DNA of 21,308 bases from JAVVUJ01 sp964461765. Its GTDB lineage: Bacteria > Bacillota > Clostridia > Peptostreptococcales > Anaerovoracaceae. Positions 1 to 8,980 of the stretch are shown here, piece after piece. The stretch covers positions 1 to 21,308 of the forward strand of contig CAYWVS010000053.1 of assembly GCA_964461765.1 (NCBI GenBank). The letters are read 5' to 3'. Below the pieces are notes generated by a model. It saw only the letters and a program-made list of their open reading frames with translations, ran no database searches and was not told where the DNA came from. Within the stretch, counting starts at the first letter, position 1. Each line of letters begins with the position of its first letter. A program made the position numbers and the translations under genes.

Positions 1-2
1 TG

Positions 3-1322
3 GATGAATACACCTTTATTCAGTTGGCACCTGAGGATGAGGGTACTTTGGTTGGAAATTACCTTAATAGCGTGGCTTTTACTGACTATGCCATCGGTCT
101 CTTCATGGAACGATTAAAGGAAGAAAACTTATTTGACAATACCGTCATAGCCATTTACGGTGATCACTTGGGGCTTACCTTAAACGATCCCGACATCTCA
201 AAGTCCATGGGAAGACTTCTTGGAAAGCCGTACGATTTTGAAGATATGATGAAGGTTCCTATGATCATTCATGTTCCCGGTACTGAAGAGTCCATCCGGC
301 AGACTATTTCCATTTCTGCTGGACAATTGGATTTTCTGCCAACTATAGCTTATCTTATGGGATTTGATACTTTGGACACTTTATATTTTGGGCACAATGC
401 ATTAACTGAAAACACCGGTTTTGTGGCAGAGCAGACCTATATGACCAAGGGTTCTTTTTTCCAAGATGATATCGTCTATGAAATGTCCAGAGATGGAGTT
501 TTTGAAAACGGAAGAGCCTACAATCAGAAGACCGGGGCAAAGGTACCTATAGAAGAATGTTATTCCGGATATCTCAAATCTATGGAAATCATCAATGCTT
601 CGGAATATGTGATGAAAAACGATATATTAAGGAAGTTGTTTTTAGAAGGTCAAGGGTCAGACAAGGTATTCAAAGAACCAGAGGACAATATTGCTTACCC
701 TGAAACTATTGCTTTTTCCGGGTTGCCAGATAAAAATTTGTTGGGAACCAATTCCCTGGAGGCACTAAACGCATCCTATGAGGCAGGCTATAAAGCCATT
801 CGTGTGGACATTAACTGGACCTCTGAGGTGGGAGCCAGAACGGCGGTGCTCTTAAAGGATTGGAAGGAGTTTCCCCTCTATTACGACAGCATTGCAACGG
901 AAGAGATGACTATTGAAGAATATAAGGCAACACCCATGAGGAATAATCTTACTTCCATGGACTTCTTTATGCTTGCGGACTGGATGATGGAGCATCCCGA
1001 CGTGGTAATTGTAGCTAATGTGGATCGAAGTGCAGACTTTTTCATGAAGATCATGGGTGAATACAATGAGTCTGTCATGCCAAGAATCATTCCTCAGGTG
1101 GCAGGTATGGTAGAATACTCGGGGCTTTACAACGGAATTCTAAATATGGATAAGGGGAATTTTACCTATGAGCAGCTATTGCAATTCATGAAGCTTAACA
1201 ACGTATGGGCAGGTGCCATGTCAAAAGATTCTGCGGAGGATAAATATAAGAAATTTTTAAAATCCAATTTCACAATTTATATAGATGAGGCAGAAAATGG
1301 AGTTCTTAAAAAGGCAAATTAA
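3..1322 (+). CDS. LTA-synthase-like protein with a degenerate GDPD-like C-terminal domain (5' end outside window)
   Basis: This is the 3' part of a membrane-anchored sulfatase-fold enzyme of the lipoteichoic acid synthase family, which polymerises glycerophosphate from phosphatidylglycerol on the outer membrane face. The reading frame is open to the window edge, so no start is assigned. Numbering residues from the TTG at 24, a metal-binding YGDH motif lies at 45-48, and the sulfatase domain runs to about 205, parallel to the next gene. Residues about 228-425 look like a GDPD domain: IAFSG at 229-233 in place of IAHRG, a TNSLEA motif at 242-247, then V-D-I-N-W-T-S, and a later RIIPQV stretch. 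The catalytic His is Phe231, the usual Glu of ExD is Arg260 (Asp262 remains), and the later HD pair is KD (278-279). Phosphodiesterase activity is therefore unlikely. The LTA-synthase call is firm; the GDPD call comes from motif order only. The stop lies inside the next gene. Confidence 0.85.
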   Translation, partial: DEYTFIQLAPEDEGTLVGNYLNSVAFTDYAIGLFMERLKEENLFDNTVIAIYGDHLGLTLNDPDISKSMGRLLGKPYDFEDMMKVPMIIHVPGTEESIRQTISISAGQLDFLPTIAYLMGFDTLDTLYFGHNALTENTGFVAEQTYMTKGSFFQDDIVYEMSRDGVFENGRAYNQKTGAKVPIEECYSGYLKSMEIINASEYVMKNDILRKLFLEGQGSDKVFKEPEDNIAYPETIAFSGLPDKNLLGTNSLEALNASYEAGYKAIRVDINWTSEVGARTAVLLKDWKEFPLYYDSIATEEMTIEEYKATPMRNNLTSMDFFMLADWMMEHPDVVIVANVDRSADFFMKIMGEYNESVMPRIIPQVAGMVEYSGLYNGILNMDKGNFTYEQLLQFMKLNNVWAGAMSKDSAEDKYKKFLKSNFTIYIDEAENGVLKKAN

Positions 1323-3360
1323 AAGATTTGGAATACAGGCTTTAGCAATATTTCTTATATTGTTATTCTTGGTGAATCCAACGGAGCATCCTTTTATAAA
1401 ATCCATTGGCAGTCAAGAGTTTTTTACTTACCATATAAAGGATATTGCCACAAATACCTTTAAAACCAATAAAATTTATGACAAGGGTGGGATTGTTTTA
1501 TCCACCGGCAGTTATGAGCTAAGCTTGGAAGGTTCTTTATTCGGTGCCGGAAAAGGTAAGAATCTCATTCTGATTCAAATGGAAGCCCTTCAAAATATGG
1601 TAATCAACAAGACTTACAATCAGCAGGAGATTACCCCTAATCTCAACAGCTTTCTTAGGGAAAATGGTATCTTTTACTTTGATAATTTTTATCAACAGAT
1701 CGGATCGGGAAATACTTCCGATGCAGAGTTTGCTGCCAACAATTCACTTTTAGGAACGTTGGAAAGCTTTACTTATAAGATCTATGAAAACAATTATTTT
1801 TATGGACTTCCTTGGGTCATGAAAGAGTATGGATATGACACCATGGTACTCCATGGTTATAAAAAAGAGTTTTGGAATCGCGAGGTCATTTATCCTGTAC
1901 TGGGCTTCGATAGATTCTATAGCAGTGACGATTTCCAAAGCGACAACATTTCGGGAATCGGTGGGGGCAATATCGTGGGGATTAGTGATAGAGAGTTTTT
2001 TCGTCAAGGGGTGGAAATTTTAAAAGAAAAGGAAAACCCATTTTATAGTTTTTTCATCACACTTTCCAGTCATAACCCCTATAGGTTACCGGATAGACTG
2101 AAAGAAATGACTCTTTTGCCTGAGGATGAAGACACCTTGTTTGGAAATTATATGGCTTCCATCAATTATGCAGACCGTTGTTTTGGAGAATTTATCGAAC
2201 TTTTAAAGGCGTCTGATCTTTATGATAATTCTGTAATCGCTTTATACGGAGATCATTTTGCCCTGACAAAGTCAGATAAGCGAATTGAAAGCAGAGTGTC
2301 TGAATGGTTGGGTTATCCCTATGAGTTTGATACCATGTTAAACGTTCCCCTGATGATTCACGTACCGGGTAGGGAGGAGCCGGCTCAAACCTTATCCATT
2401 TCCGGGGGGCAGTTGGATATCATGCCTACTCTAGCTTACATCATGGGGGTAGAAAAACTCAACACCCTTTATCTAGGCCAAAATTTATTTGAAGCACAAT
2501 CTGGGTTTGCTGTGGGGCAAACACATCTGCTCAAAGGTTCCTTCGTTTTGGATGATGTGGTGTTTGAAATCTCTCGAGACGGAGTCTTTGAAAGCAGCCG
2601 AGCTTGGAACAGAATTACACGTCAACCCATTGACATTGCCCCTCTAAAGGAATATTATTTAAGGGCGATGAATGTGGTGGAGCTTTCCCGATTTTATTTG
2701 GAAAAGGATGTGCTGAAAAGAGTGTTTTTAAATGGAGAAAGTCTGGAAAGCATCTTGGCAGATACAGCAGAAGAAGCCAGTTTTGAAAATGTGGACTTAT
2801 ACAGAGTCAATGCAAAGGTGCCGGGGTTTTTATCTCCCATAGATAAAAAGTATCTTCCTACACAAGATTTTTTCAAAACTATAAAAAGTAAAATCCAAAA
2901 TAATAAAGAATTACAACCTATTTTTGTTCAAATGATAAACCCGGTAACAGAGTTGGCTGCTTTTGAAGACCAATATTCGGGGATTGTTAGAAATGTTGGA
3001 GTAATCCAGAATATTGATACAACACAAAATGAACTTTTTAAAGAAATCAAAAGAAAAATAATTCCAGTTATTCAAAATTTCAAGGACTATACAAAGGTTC
3101 AATATTTAGGTTATGAGAAAATCATTCTAATGCCCAAAAAAGGTGCATACACGAAAGCACAAATCAAAGATTTTATAGATAATAATAAAGTCTTTGGAAT
3201 CATTATTGATTTTGATGAATTAAAAAATTATGCTTATTTGAGAAATTCGGATGTAAAAATATTCGTAGTCAATGCAAATAGTGCATTGGAAAAAACATAT
3301 TGCAATATAATGGGCACATCCGGGTATGTAAATATAATAGAAGGAAAAGGGGAAAACTAA
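1297..3360 (+). CDS. LTA-synthase-like protein with a single membrane anchor and a reduced GDPD-like tail
   Basis: This is a paralogue of the upstream gene, probably acting outside the cell on phosphatidylglycerol or lipoteichoic acid. From the ATG at 1297, one hydrophobic segment (about residues 10-28) is followed directly by the extracellular sulfatase domain; typical LtaS proteins have five membrane segments. The active-site set is present: Glu96 (LILIQMEA), nucleophile Thr140 (GSGNTSDAE) and Asp319-His320 (LYGDH). Residues about 535-685 match the second half of the upstream protein's GDPD-like domain (IIPVIQNF against IIPQVAGM, then an aligned NNKVFGIIID), but the first half with the catalytic positions is gone. 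The last 500 bases are clearly richer in A and T than the rest. The start at 1297 has a GATGAGG site six bases upstream; an in-frame ATG at 1285 has none. It overlaps the previous gene by 26 bases, so translation may be coupled. It could be a synthase, a primase-like enzyme or a phosphoglycerol transferase. Confidence 0.85.
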   Translation: MEFLKRQIKRFGIQALAIFLILLFLVNPTEHPFIKSIGSQEFFTYHIKDIATNTFKTNKIYDKGGIVLSTGSYELSLEGSLFGAGKGKNLILIQMEALQNMVINKTYNQQEITPNLNSFLRENGIFYFDNFYQQIGSGNTSDAEFAANNSLLGTLESFTYKIYENNYFYGLPWVMKEYGYDTMVLHGYKKEFWNREVIYPVLGFDRFYSSDDFQSDNISGIGGGNIVGISDREFFRQGVEILKEKENPFYSFFITLSSHNPYRLPDRLKEMTLLPEDEDTLFGNYMASINYADRCFGEFIELLKASDLYDNSVIALYGDHFALTKSDKRIESRVSEWLGYPYEFDTMLNVPLMIHVPGREEPAQTLSISGGQLDIMPTLAYIMGVEKLNTLYLGQNLFEAQSGFAVGQTHLLKGSFVLDDVVFEISRDGVFESSRAWNRITRQPIDIAPLKEYYLRAMNVVELSRFYLEKDVLKRVFLNGESLESILADTAEEASFENVDLYRVNAKVPGFLSPIDKKYLPTQDFFKTIKSKIQNNKELQPIFVQMINPVTELAAFEDQYSGIVRNVGVIQNIDTTQNELFKEIKRKIIPVIQNFKDYTKVQYLGYEKIILMPKKGAYTKAQIKDFIDNNKVFGIIIDFDELKNYAYLRNSDVKIFVVNANSALEKTYCNIMGTSGYVNIIEGKGEN

Positions 3361-3364
3361 AACA

Positions 3365-4708
3365 ATGAACGATCCGTATATGGCACTCTTGAATCCTATG
3401 ACACTGTTAATGACAGCATCACTGTTAATCATCTTATTATTGGTTTTTTATATATTTATGATGGTTTCCTCTTTAAAAAAATCCTATGTAGGAAAATTGG
3501 CCGCCCTGGAAAGTAGCCTGGGAGATATTAAGGTTCAGCAGGAAAGCCAAATCAGAACAGCAAAGCAAGAGACCATGCAATTTATACAAGCCAGCTTTCA
3601 AGGTCTGGGAGAACTCCTGGCAGCTACACAGAAACAATCTGTTGAAATCCAAGATATGCGATTGCAGGAATTAAATAGACAATTGGAAGGTATGCACTTA
3701 CAAAATGACCAAAGATTAGAAAATATTAGAGCCACCATGGAAAACAGGATTGCTGCTATGCAACAGGATAATGGCAAAAAATTGGAAATGATGCGAGCTA
3801 CTGTGGATGAAAAGCTTCAAAAAACCTTGGAGGACAGAATTACTCAATCCTTTAAATTGGTCAGCGACCGGTTGGAGCAGGTATATAAAGGTTTGGGAGA
3901 AATGCAAAACCTTGCAGTGGGTGTTGGAGACTTAAAGAAGGTTCTATCCAATGTAAAGACGAGAGGTATCTTGGGAGAAATTCAGTTAGGTGCCATCTTA
4001 GAGCAGATTCTTTCTAAGGAACAATATGCGGAAAATATACCAACCAAAAAAGGAAGTGCTGACAGGGTAGAGTATGCCATCAGGCTTCCGGGAGATCAGG
4101 AAGGCCAATGTGTATATCTGCCCATCGATGCCAAGTTTCCCTCAGATACCTACGCCAGATTGGTGGATGCCTATGATACAGGGAATCCTATGGAGGTGGA
4201 AGCCGCCTCAAAGCAATTGGAAAAAACCATTAAAGCCTTTGCAAAGAGCATTCACGATAAATACATAGATCCCCCTAATACTACAGACTTTGGAATACTA
4301 TTTTTACCCTTCGAAGGGCTTTATGCAGAAGTGGTCAGAAGGGGGCTTGTTGAAGCTTTGCAGAGAGAATATAAAATCAGCATTGCGGGTCCTACTACCA
4401 TGGCTGCTGTATTAAACAGCTTGCAAATGGGTTTTAAAACTTTAGCAATTCAAAAGCATTCCGGTGAAGTATGGAACGTTTTAGGAGCTGTTAAAACAGA
4501 ATTTGATAAATTTGGAGATGTTTTAGCCGCAACACAGCAGCGAATCAATCAGGCTAATGTTGAGTTAGACAAGCTGATCGGAACACGTACCAGAAAGATT
4601 CAAAGTAAATTGAGAAATATCGTAAATCTGTCGGATTCATCATCAATGGAAATTTTAGGAACTTCCTTGACTAATCAGACTATAGAGGATGAGGAAGAAG
4701 ATCTTTAG
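3365..4708 (+). CDS. rmuC: RmuC family DNA recombination protein
   Basis: RmuC proteins limit inversions at short inverted repeats and carry a nuclease-like fold; their biochemistry is poorly known. The 447-residue product has an N-terminal membrane segment (about 12-35), a long charged coiled coil (about 40-190, with repeated Gln/Glu/Lys-rich helices) and the conserved RmuC domain (about 195-420). Recognisable motifs are the region of SADRVEYAIRLPG, LPIDAKFPSDTY, then YIDPPNTTDFGILFLPFEGLYAE and the GPTTMAAVLNSLQMGFKTLAIQ block. The tail after about 430 is acidic (EDEEEDL). The start ATG is four bases past the previous stop, with AGGGG about 12 bases upstream. It probably shares a transcript with the envelope genes before it, as no terminator separates them. 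Full length for the family. Confidence 0.93.
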   Translation: MNDPYMALLNPMTLLMTASLLIILLLVFYIFMMVSSLKKSYVGKLAALESSLGDIKVQQESQIRTAKQETMQFIQASFQGLGELLAATQKQSVEIQDMRLQELNRQLEGMHLQNDQRLENIRATMENRIAAMQQDNGKKLEMMRATVDEKLQKTLEDRITQSFKLVSDRLEQVYKGLGEMQNLAVGVGDLKKVLSNVKTRGILGEIQLGAILEQILSKEQYAENIPTKKGSADRVEYAIRLPGDQEGQCVYLPIDAKFPSDTYARLVDAYDTGNPMEVEAASKQLEKTIKAFAKSIHDKYIDPPNTTDFGILFLPFEGLYAEVVRRGLVEALQREYKISIAGPTTMAAVLNSLQMGFKTLAIQKHSGEVWNVLGAVKTEFDKFGDVLAATQQRINQANVELDKLIGTRTRKIQSKLRNIVNLSDSSSMEILGTSLTNQTIEDEEEDL

Positions 4709-4728
4709 AGAGGTTGGAAATCGGGGTA

Positions 4729-5463
4729 ATGAGTATATATGCAATAGGTGATCTGCACCTTTCTTTATCAATGGAAAAGCCAATGGATCGATTTGGAGGC
4801 TGGTGGATCAATCACACAGAAACTTTAAAGACCAATTGGGAGAGCTTGATTCAACCCGAGGATACGGTGATCCTGGCGGGAGATATCTCCTGGGCATTAA
4901 AATTTAAAGATTATTTAGTGGATGAAGCTTTCATAAAGAGCCTACCTGGTAAAAAGGTGATAATTAAGGGAAACCATGACTTGTGGTGGAGCACTTTAAC
5001 AAAGATGAATCAACCGGAAAGCTCCATTACCTATTTGCACAACACTTTTTATGAAACCTATTGTGGTTCCCAAGCTCATGCCATTTGCGGAACCAGAGGA
5101 TGGATTTGTCCCGGGGACGATCCCTTCACTGAAAATGACAGAAAAATCTATTTAAGAGAGTTGAACCGATTGGAAATATCCTTACAGGATGCACAGCGAG
5201 CAGGTTATGGCATAGGAGAGGAAGGAAAAGGCTCCATCCTTTGTGCCATTCATTTTCCACCCACCAATCCAAAGCATGAAGAGTCTGGATTCACGGAGCT
5301 CTTTGCCCGATATGGAGTAAAGACCGTGGTGTACGGTCATTTGCACGGGGAGGAAGGATACAAAAAAGGAATCAAAGGGTTTTACAACGGAGTTGAATAT
5401 AAATTGGTATCTTTAGATTATTTAGAGTGCAAGCCCTTGTTGTTGGCTGATAATATAATCTAA
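4729..5463 (+). CDS. Calcineurin-like metallophosphoesterase (COG1768-type)
   Basis: This is a predicted cytoplasmic dinuclear-metal phosphohydrolase with unknown substrate. The 244-residue product shows the full metallophosphoesterase motif series: GDLHLS near the N terminus (Asp and His ligands), GDISWALKF, KGNHDLWW, a HFPPTN motif and a C-terminal YGHLHG. The SWALKF and NHDLWW forms are typical of the COG1768 group. I chose ATG 4729, giving MSIYAIGDLHLS, because this places the first motif at the usual distance; an in-frame TTG at 4714 sits directly on the AGAGG sequence and is unlikely. The spacer after rmuC is 20 bases, so cotranscription is likely. No signal peptide is visible. Family certain, biological role unknown. 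Confidence 0.9.
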   Translation: MSIYAIGDLHLSLSMEKPMDRFGGWWINHTETLKTNWESLIQPEDTVILAGDISWALKFKDYLVDEAFIKSLPGKKVIIKGNHDLWWSTLTKMNQPESSITYLHNTFYETYCGSQAHAICGTRGWICPGDDPFTENDRKIYLRELNRLEISLQDAQRAGYGIGEEGKGSILCAIHFPPTNPKHEESGFTELFARYGVKTVVYGHLHGEEGYKKGIKGFYNGVEYKLVSLDYLECKPLLLADNII

Positions 5464-5584
5464 ATATCTTGTAAGTAATGATAAAAAAATTGAAATTTAA
5501 AATCATAAAGATAAGCATCAAGAAAATTATAAAAAACAGATGTAAAATAGAAGGTTGTAACGGGAAAAGAAAGAAGGTGGTATT

Positions 5585-6772
5585 TTGAAAAGAGTTATTT
5601 TAATCGTGATGGACAGTTTGGGAGTGGGCGCCTTGCCTGATGCGGAAAAATATGGTGACAAGGGAACCAATACCTTAGGTCATATTATAGAAAAGGTACC
5701 TGACATGAATATGCCCAATTTAATCAAATTAGGTCTTGTCAATACTCTGGAGGAAGGATTCCCGCTTCCTGAGAAAATGGTAATAGAACCTAAAGAAATA
5801 CTTGCATCCTACGGGAGACTTGGTGAATTATCCAAAGGCAAGGATACCATTACTGGTCATTGGGAAATTGCCGGACTTTTTACAGAGGTTCCTTTTAAAA
5901 CTTATCCTGACGGATTTCCTCCTGAATTTATGGAGGCTTATGAAAAAGCCATCGGTTTAGAATCCTTGGGGAATTATGCGGCCTCAGGTACGGAGATTAT
6001 AGAAACATTAGGTCCCGAGCACGAAGCCACCGGGAAGCCTATTATCTATACTTCTGCTGACAGCGTATTTCAAATTGCTGCCAATACAGCGGTAATCCCT
6101 TTGGAAAAGCTATATGAAATTTGCCAAACAGCCAGAGACATGTTGGTGGGGGAATATGCTTGCGGTAGGGTTATCGCCAGACCTTATGTGATAGAAAATG
6201 GAAAGAGAACCAGAACTTCCGATCGAAAGGACTATGCGGTGTCACCTTCGGGAAAAACCGTATTGGATCACGTAATAGAAAAGGGAAAAACCGTCTATGC
6301 CATCGGAAAAATTCACGATATCTTTAATGGGCAAGGAATAAAAACTTCTGTTCACACAGATAACAATATGGATGGGGTGGATAAAACATTAGAAGCTATG
6401 AAGGAAGAATTTGAAGGTTTGATTTTTACCAATTTAGTCGATTTTGATTCAAAATACGGTCATCGTAGAGATCCGGAGGGTTATGCCGGATGTATTGAAG
6501 AATTTGATCAAAGGCTGCCTGAAATTATGACAGCTATGAAGGAAGAGGACATTTTAATCCTCTGTGCAGACCACGGTAATGACCCTACCCACACGGGATG
6601 GGATCACACCAGAGAGTATGTACCGGTACTAATTTTCGGAAAGTCTATTAAAAAAGCCAACCCTATGGTACCCGGGACTTCCTATGGAAATATCGGTGCT
6701 ACCATTGCAGAAATACTAAAAGTGGAAGAAACCCATATTGGTGAAAGCTTTTATGGGCAAATAAAGAAATAA
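5585..6772 (+). CDS. deoB: Phosphopentomutase
   Basis: DeoB interconverts ribose-1-phosphate and ribose-5-phosphate (and the deoxy forms), feeding sugars released from nucleosides into central metabolism. The 395-residue product is of normal length for the alkaline-phosphatase-superfamily mutase. Motifs: MDSLGVGALPDA at 9-20 (metal Asp10), GKDTITGHWE at 85-94 with the phospho-accepting Thr88, DFDSKYGHRRDPEGY, and ADHGNDPTHTGWDHTREYVP with the remaining Asp/His metal ligands. Translation starts at a TTG about seven bases after AAGG of an AAGAAGGTGG site; no in-frame ATG lies near. The pyrimidine-nucleoside phosphorylase downstream produces its substrate, so the two form a salvage unit. Confidence 0.97.
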   Translation: MKRVILIVMDSLGVGALPDAEKYGDKGTNTLGHIIEKVPDMNMPNLIKLGLVNTLEEGFPLPEKMVIEPKEILASYGRLGELSKGKDTITGHWEIAGLFTEVPFKTYPDGFPPEFMEAYEKAIGLESLGNYAASGTEIIETLGPEHEATGKPIIYTSADSVFQIAANTAVIPLEKLYEICQTARDMLVGEYACGRVIARPYVIENGKRTRTSDRKDYAVSPSGKTVLDHVIEKGKTVYAIGKIHDIFNGQGIKTSVHTDNNMDGVDKTLEAMKEEFEGLIFTNLVDFDSKYGHRRDPEGYAGCIEEFDQRLPEIMTAMKEEDILILCADHGNDPTHTGWDHTREYVPVLIFGKSIKKANPMVPGTSYGNIGATIAEILKVEETHIGESFYGQIKK

Positions 6773-6854
6773 ATTAAGAAGGTTATTTTATAAAGTAATG
6801 AAGAGTAAATTTTTAATAGTATTCCTTAATAAATAATATGATAAAGGAGGATTT

Positions 6855-8171
6855 ATGAGTAATCTTAATATGATTGATATTCTCTTTGATAAGCGTGAAG
6901 GAAAAGTTTTGACGGAGGAGCAGATACAGTATTTTGTGAAAGGATTCACAGAAGGTACCATACCTGATTATCAAATCTCAGCTTTGCTAATGGCTATTTT
7001 TATTAATAAAATGAACAAGGAAGAAACCTATGCCTTGACAGCAGCCATGAAATATTCCGGGGATGTGGTAGATTTATCACCCATTGCGGGCATTAAGGTA
7101 GATAAACATAGTACGGGAGGCGTAGGAGATAAAACCACCTTTATCGTAGGACCTATAGCAGCGGCTTGTGGGGTACCCATTGCAAAGATGTCCGGAAGAG
7201 GATTGGGCTTTACAGGGGGAACCGTGGACAAGATGGAATCTATCCCCGGATTTCAAACTACTATAGAAGCGGAAGTCTTTATGGACTTGGTGAATCACAC
7301 GGGGCTTTCTGTCATCGGGCAAACGGCACATATTGCCCCGGCAGACAAAAAAATATATGCCTTGCGGGATGTAACTTCCACCGTGGATAATATGAGTTTA
7401 ATTACATCCAGTATTATGAGCAAAAAACTGGCTTCTGGTAGTGATGCCATCGTACTGGATGTAAAATGTGGCAACGGAGCTTTTATGGGAACCTTAGAGG
7501 AGGCTGTGGAGCTTGGCAGTATGATGGTGGATATCGGGAAAGCCGACGGAAAGAAGGTCATCGCCGTCATAACTGACATGAATCAACCTTTGGGAAAAGC
7601 CGTTGGGAATGCCAACGAGGTGATCGAAGCCATCGAAACCTTAAAGAATAGAGGACCTCAGGATATTACAGAGCTTTCTGTGATTTTGGCATCATACATG
7701 ATTTATTTAGGAGAAAAGGCTAATTCCCATGAAGAGGCTATGAATATGGCCAGAGAAGTTTTAGAAAATGGAAAAGCTATAGAAAAGTTTGAACAATTTA
7801 TTGAGGGGCAAGGTGGAGACTCTAGGGTTATTGATAACTATTGCCTTTTCCCTCAACCCAAATATAAGAAGGAAATAAAAGCAGATAAAGATGGCTATGT
7901 AAACCAAATTACTGCTAAAACCATAGGAATGGCATCCCAACACTCCGGAGCTGGCAGAGCTACCAAGGAAGATCCTATAGATTTATCGGCGGGAATCTAT
8001 CTTCACAAGAAGGTTGGAGATCCTGTAAAGAAAGGGGATGTGCTAGCAGAAGTAATGGGAAATGATATGACTAAAGTAGATCGTGGTACTGAAGAGGGTG
8101 CTAAAGCATTTTTCATAGGAGAAAAACCTATGATGGAAGCATTAGTGAAAAAAGTCATCGGATTAGAATGA
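6855..8171 (+). CDS. pdp: Pyrimidine-nucleoside phosphorylase
   Basis: The enzyme splits uridine, thymidine or deoxyuridine with phosphate into the base and (deoxy)ribose-1-phosphate, which DeoB then converts. The 438-residue product is close to the usual length for Bacillota PyNP. It shows the helical N-terminal domain, the phosphate-binding KHSTGGVGDKTT motif (84-95), and the family signature SGRGLGFTGGTVDKMESIPG (113-132). Later motifs include LDVKCGNGAFM and the C-terminal lobe with SGAGRATKEDPID. ATG 6855 follows an excellent AAAGGAGG site. The 82-base gap after deoB holds no clear terminator, so one transcript is likely. Thymidine phosphorylase (deoA) is a close relative; the Clostridia-like setting favours the broader PyNP. 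Confidence 0.95.
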   Translation: MSNLNMIDILFDKREGKVLTEEQIQYFVKGFTEGTIPDYQISALLMAIFINKMNKEETYALTAAMKYSGDVVDLSPIAGIKVDKHSTGGVGDKTTFIVGPIAAACGVPIAKMSGRGLGFTGGTVDKMESIPGFQTTIEAEVFMDLVNHTGLSVIGQTAHIAPADKKIYALRDVTSTVDNMSLITSSIMSKKLASGSDAIVLDVKCGNGAFMGTLEEAVELGSMMVDIGKADGKKVIAVITDMNQPLGKAVGNANEVIEAIETLKNRGPQDITELSVILASYMIYLGEKANSHEEAMNMAREVLENGKAIEKFEQFIEGQGGDSRVIDNYCLFPQPKYKKEIKADKDGYVNQITAKTIGMASQHSGAGRATKEDPIDLSAGIYLHKKVGDPVKKGDVLAEVMGNDMTKVDRGTEEGAKAFFIGEKPMMEALVKKVIGLE

Positions 8172-8244
8172 TTAAAACTTATATTATAATTTTAAGGGCA
8201 AATAATCGGTTCACATTAAAGAATAAGCTAGAAAGGTGGAGACT

Positions 8245-8919
8245 ATGCTTTCAGAATCAATTAAAATTGGCAGTAAAGTTGAACTTTGCATAATAGAAGA
8301 AGATGAAACGGCTCCCAAGAAGTTTTATAAAACCAATGTGGAGAACATTCTTTCTTCTACCCTTTTGACCGTTCAAACACCTCATTCTGTAGATAAAATT
8401 TTTCGTGTGGCAATAGGTCAGAACTTAGATCTGTATCATTTCATGAAAGAAGGAATTCACCTTTATAGAGTTGCTGTAGAAAGTCAGTTTACTGATGAAT
8501 CAATCAGAATGTTAAATTTAACGGTTCTTTCACCTCCTAAAGTAACTCAAAGAAGGGAATTTTTTAGATTTCAATGTTCCTTAGATGCCAAATTAGAAAA
8601 TTTAACCTTCGACAACCAATATAGAAAGCAGGGCGATGAGGAGGGCACTATTAAAGATATCGGGGCAGGTGGTATCAGACTCCTCTGTAATGAAGAGTAT
8701 AATGCAGGAGACCGAGTTTCCTGTAAATTTACATTTATGGAAGAATCATTTAGATTGGTTGCAATCATTATTGGCAGGGAAAGGCTAGAGAATGGTTTGA
8801 AGTATAGATTCCGCTATCGTGCAAAATGGGATCAATTGGATCGAAGAACGGAGGATCGACTGATAAAGTGTATTTTTGAGGCACAGCGTGCTACTTTGAA
8901 AAAAGAAAAAAATATTTAG
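8245..8919 (+). CDS. PilZ-domain, YcgR-like cyclic-di-GMP receptor
   Basis: This is a probable cytoplasmic c-di-GMP effector, like the flagellar brake YcgR/DgrA. The 224-residue product has an N-terminal YcgR-type beta domain (about 1-98) and a C-terminal PilZ domain (about 102-215). The PilZ arginine motif is present as QRREFFR (RxxxR at 104-108). The second motif, normally (D/N)xSxxG, reads DIGAGG (138-143), so the Ser is Gly. Start: ATG 8245 has AGGTGG five bases upstream; an in-frame GTG at 8236 lies inside that site. No flagellar or pilus gene lies nearby, so its target is unknown. The 73-base gap upstream contains a TATAAT at 8185-8190 that might be its own -10 element, without a good -35. 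A strong terminator follows the stop. Confidence 0.88.
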   Translation: MLSESIKIGSKVELCIIEEDETAPKKFYKTNVENILSSTLLTVQTPHSVDKIFRVAIGQNLDLYHFMKEGIHLYRVAVESQFTDESIRMLNLTVLSPPKVTQRREFFRFQCSLDAKLENLTFDNQYRKQGDEEGTIKDIGAGGIRLLCNEEYNAGDRVSCKFTFMEESFRLVAIIIGRERLENGLKYRFRYRAKWDQLDRRTEDRLIKCIFEAQRATLKKEKNI

Positions 8920-8941
8920 TAATTTTAGTTGGGAAAAGTTA

Positions 8942-8980
8942 AAAAATAACCGTGTTCCTCTGTCAAGGGCGGTTATTTTT
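8942..8980 (+). terminator. Rho-independent terminator after the PilZ gene
   Basis: A perfect 11-bp stem (AAAAATAACCG at 8942-8952 with CGGTTATTTTT at 8970-8980) encloses a 17-base loop and ends in a T run that is part of the stem. The matching A run on the left arm means it could work in both directions. It starts 22 bases past the PilZ gene stop. Confidence 0.75.

Noticed and set aside
1285..1296. Upstream ATG at 1285 as the start of the second LTA-synthase-like gene
   Set aside because: It has no ribosome site, while ATG 1297 has GATGAGG at good spacing.
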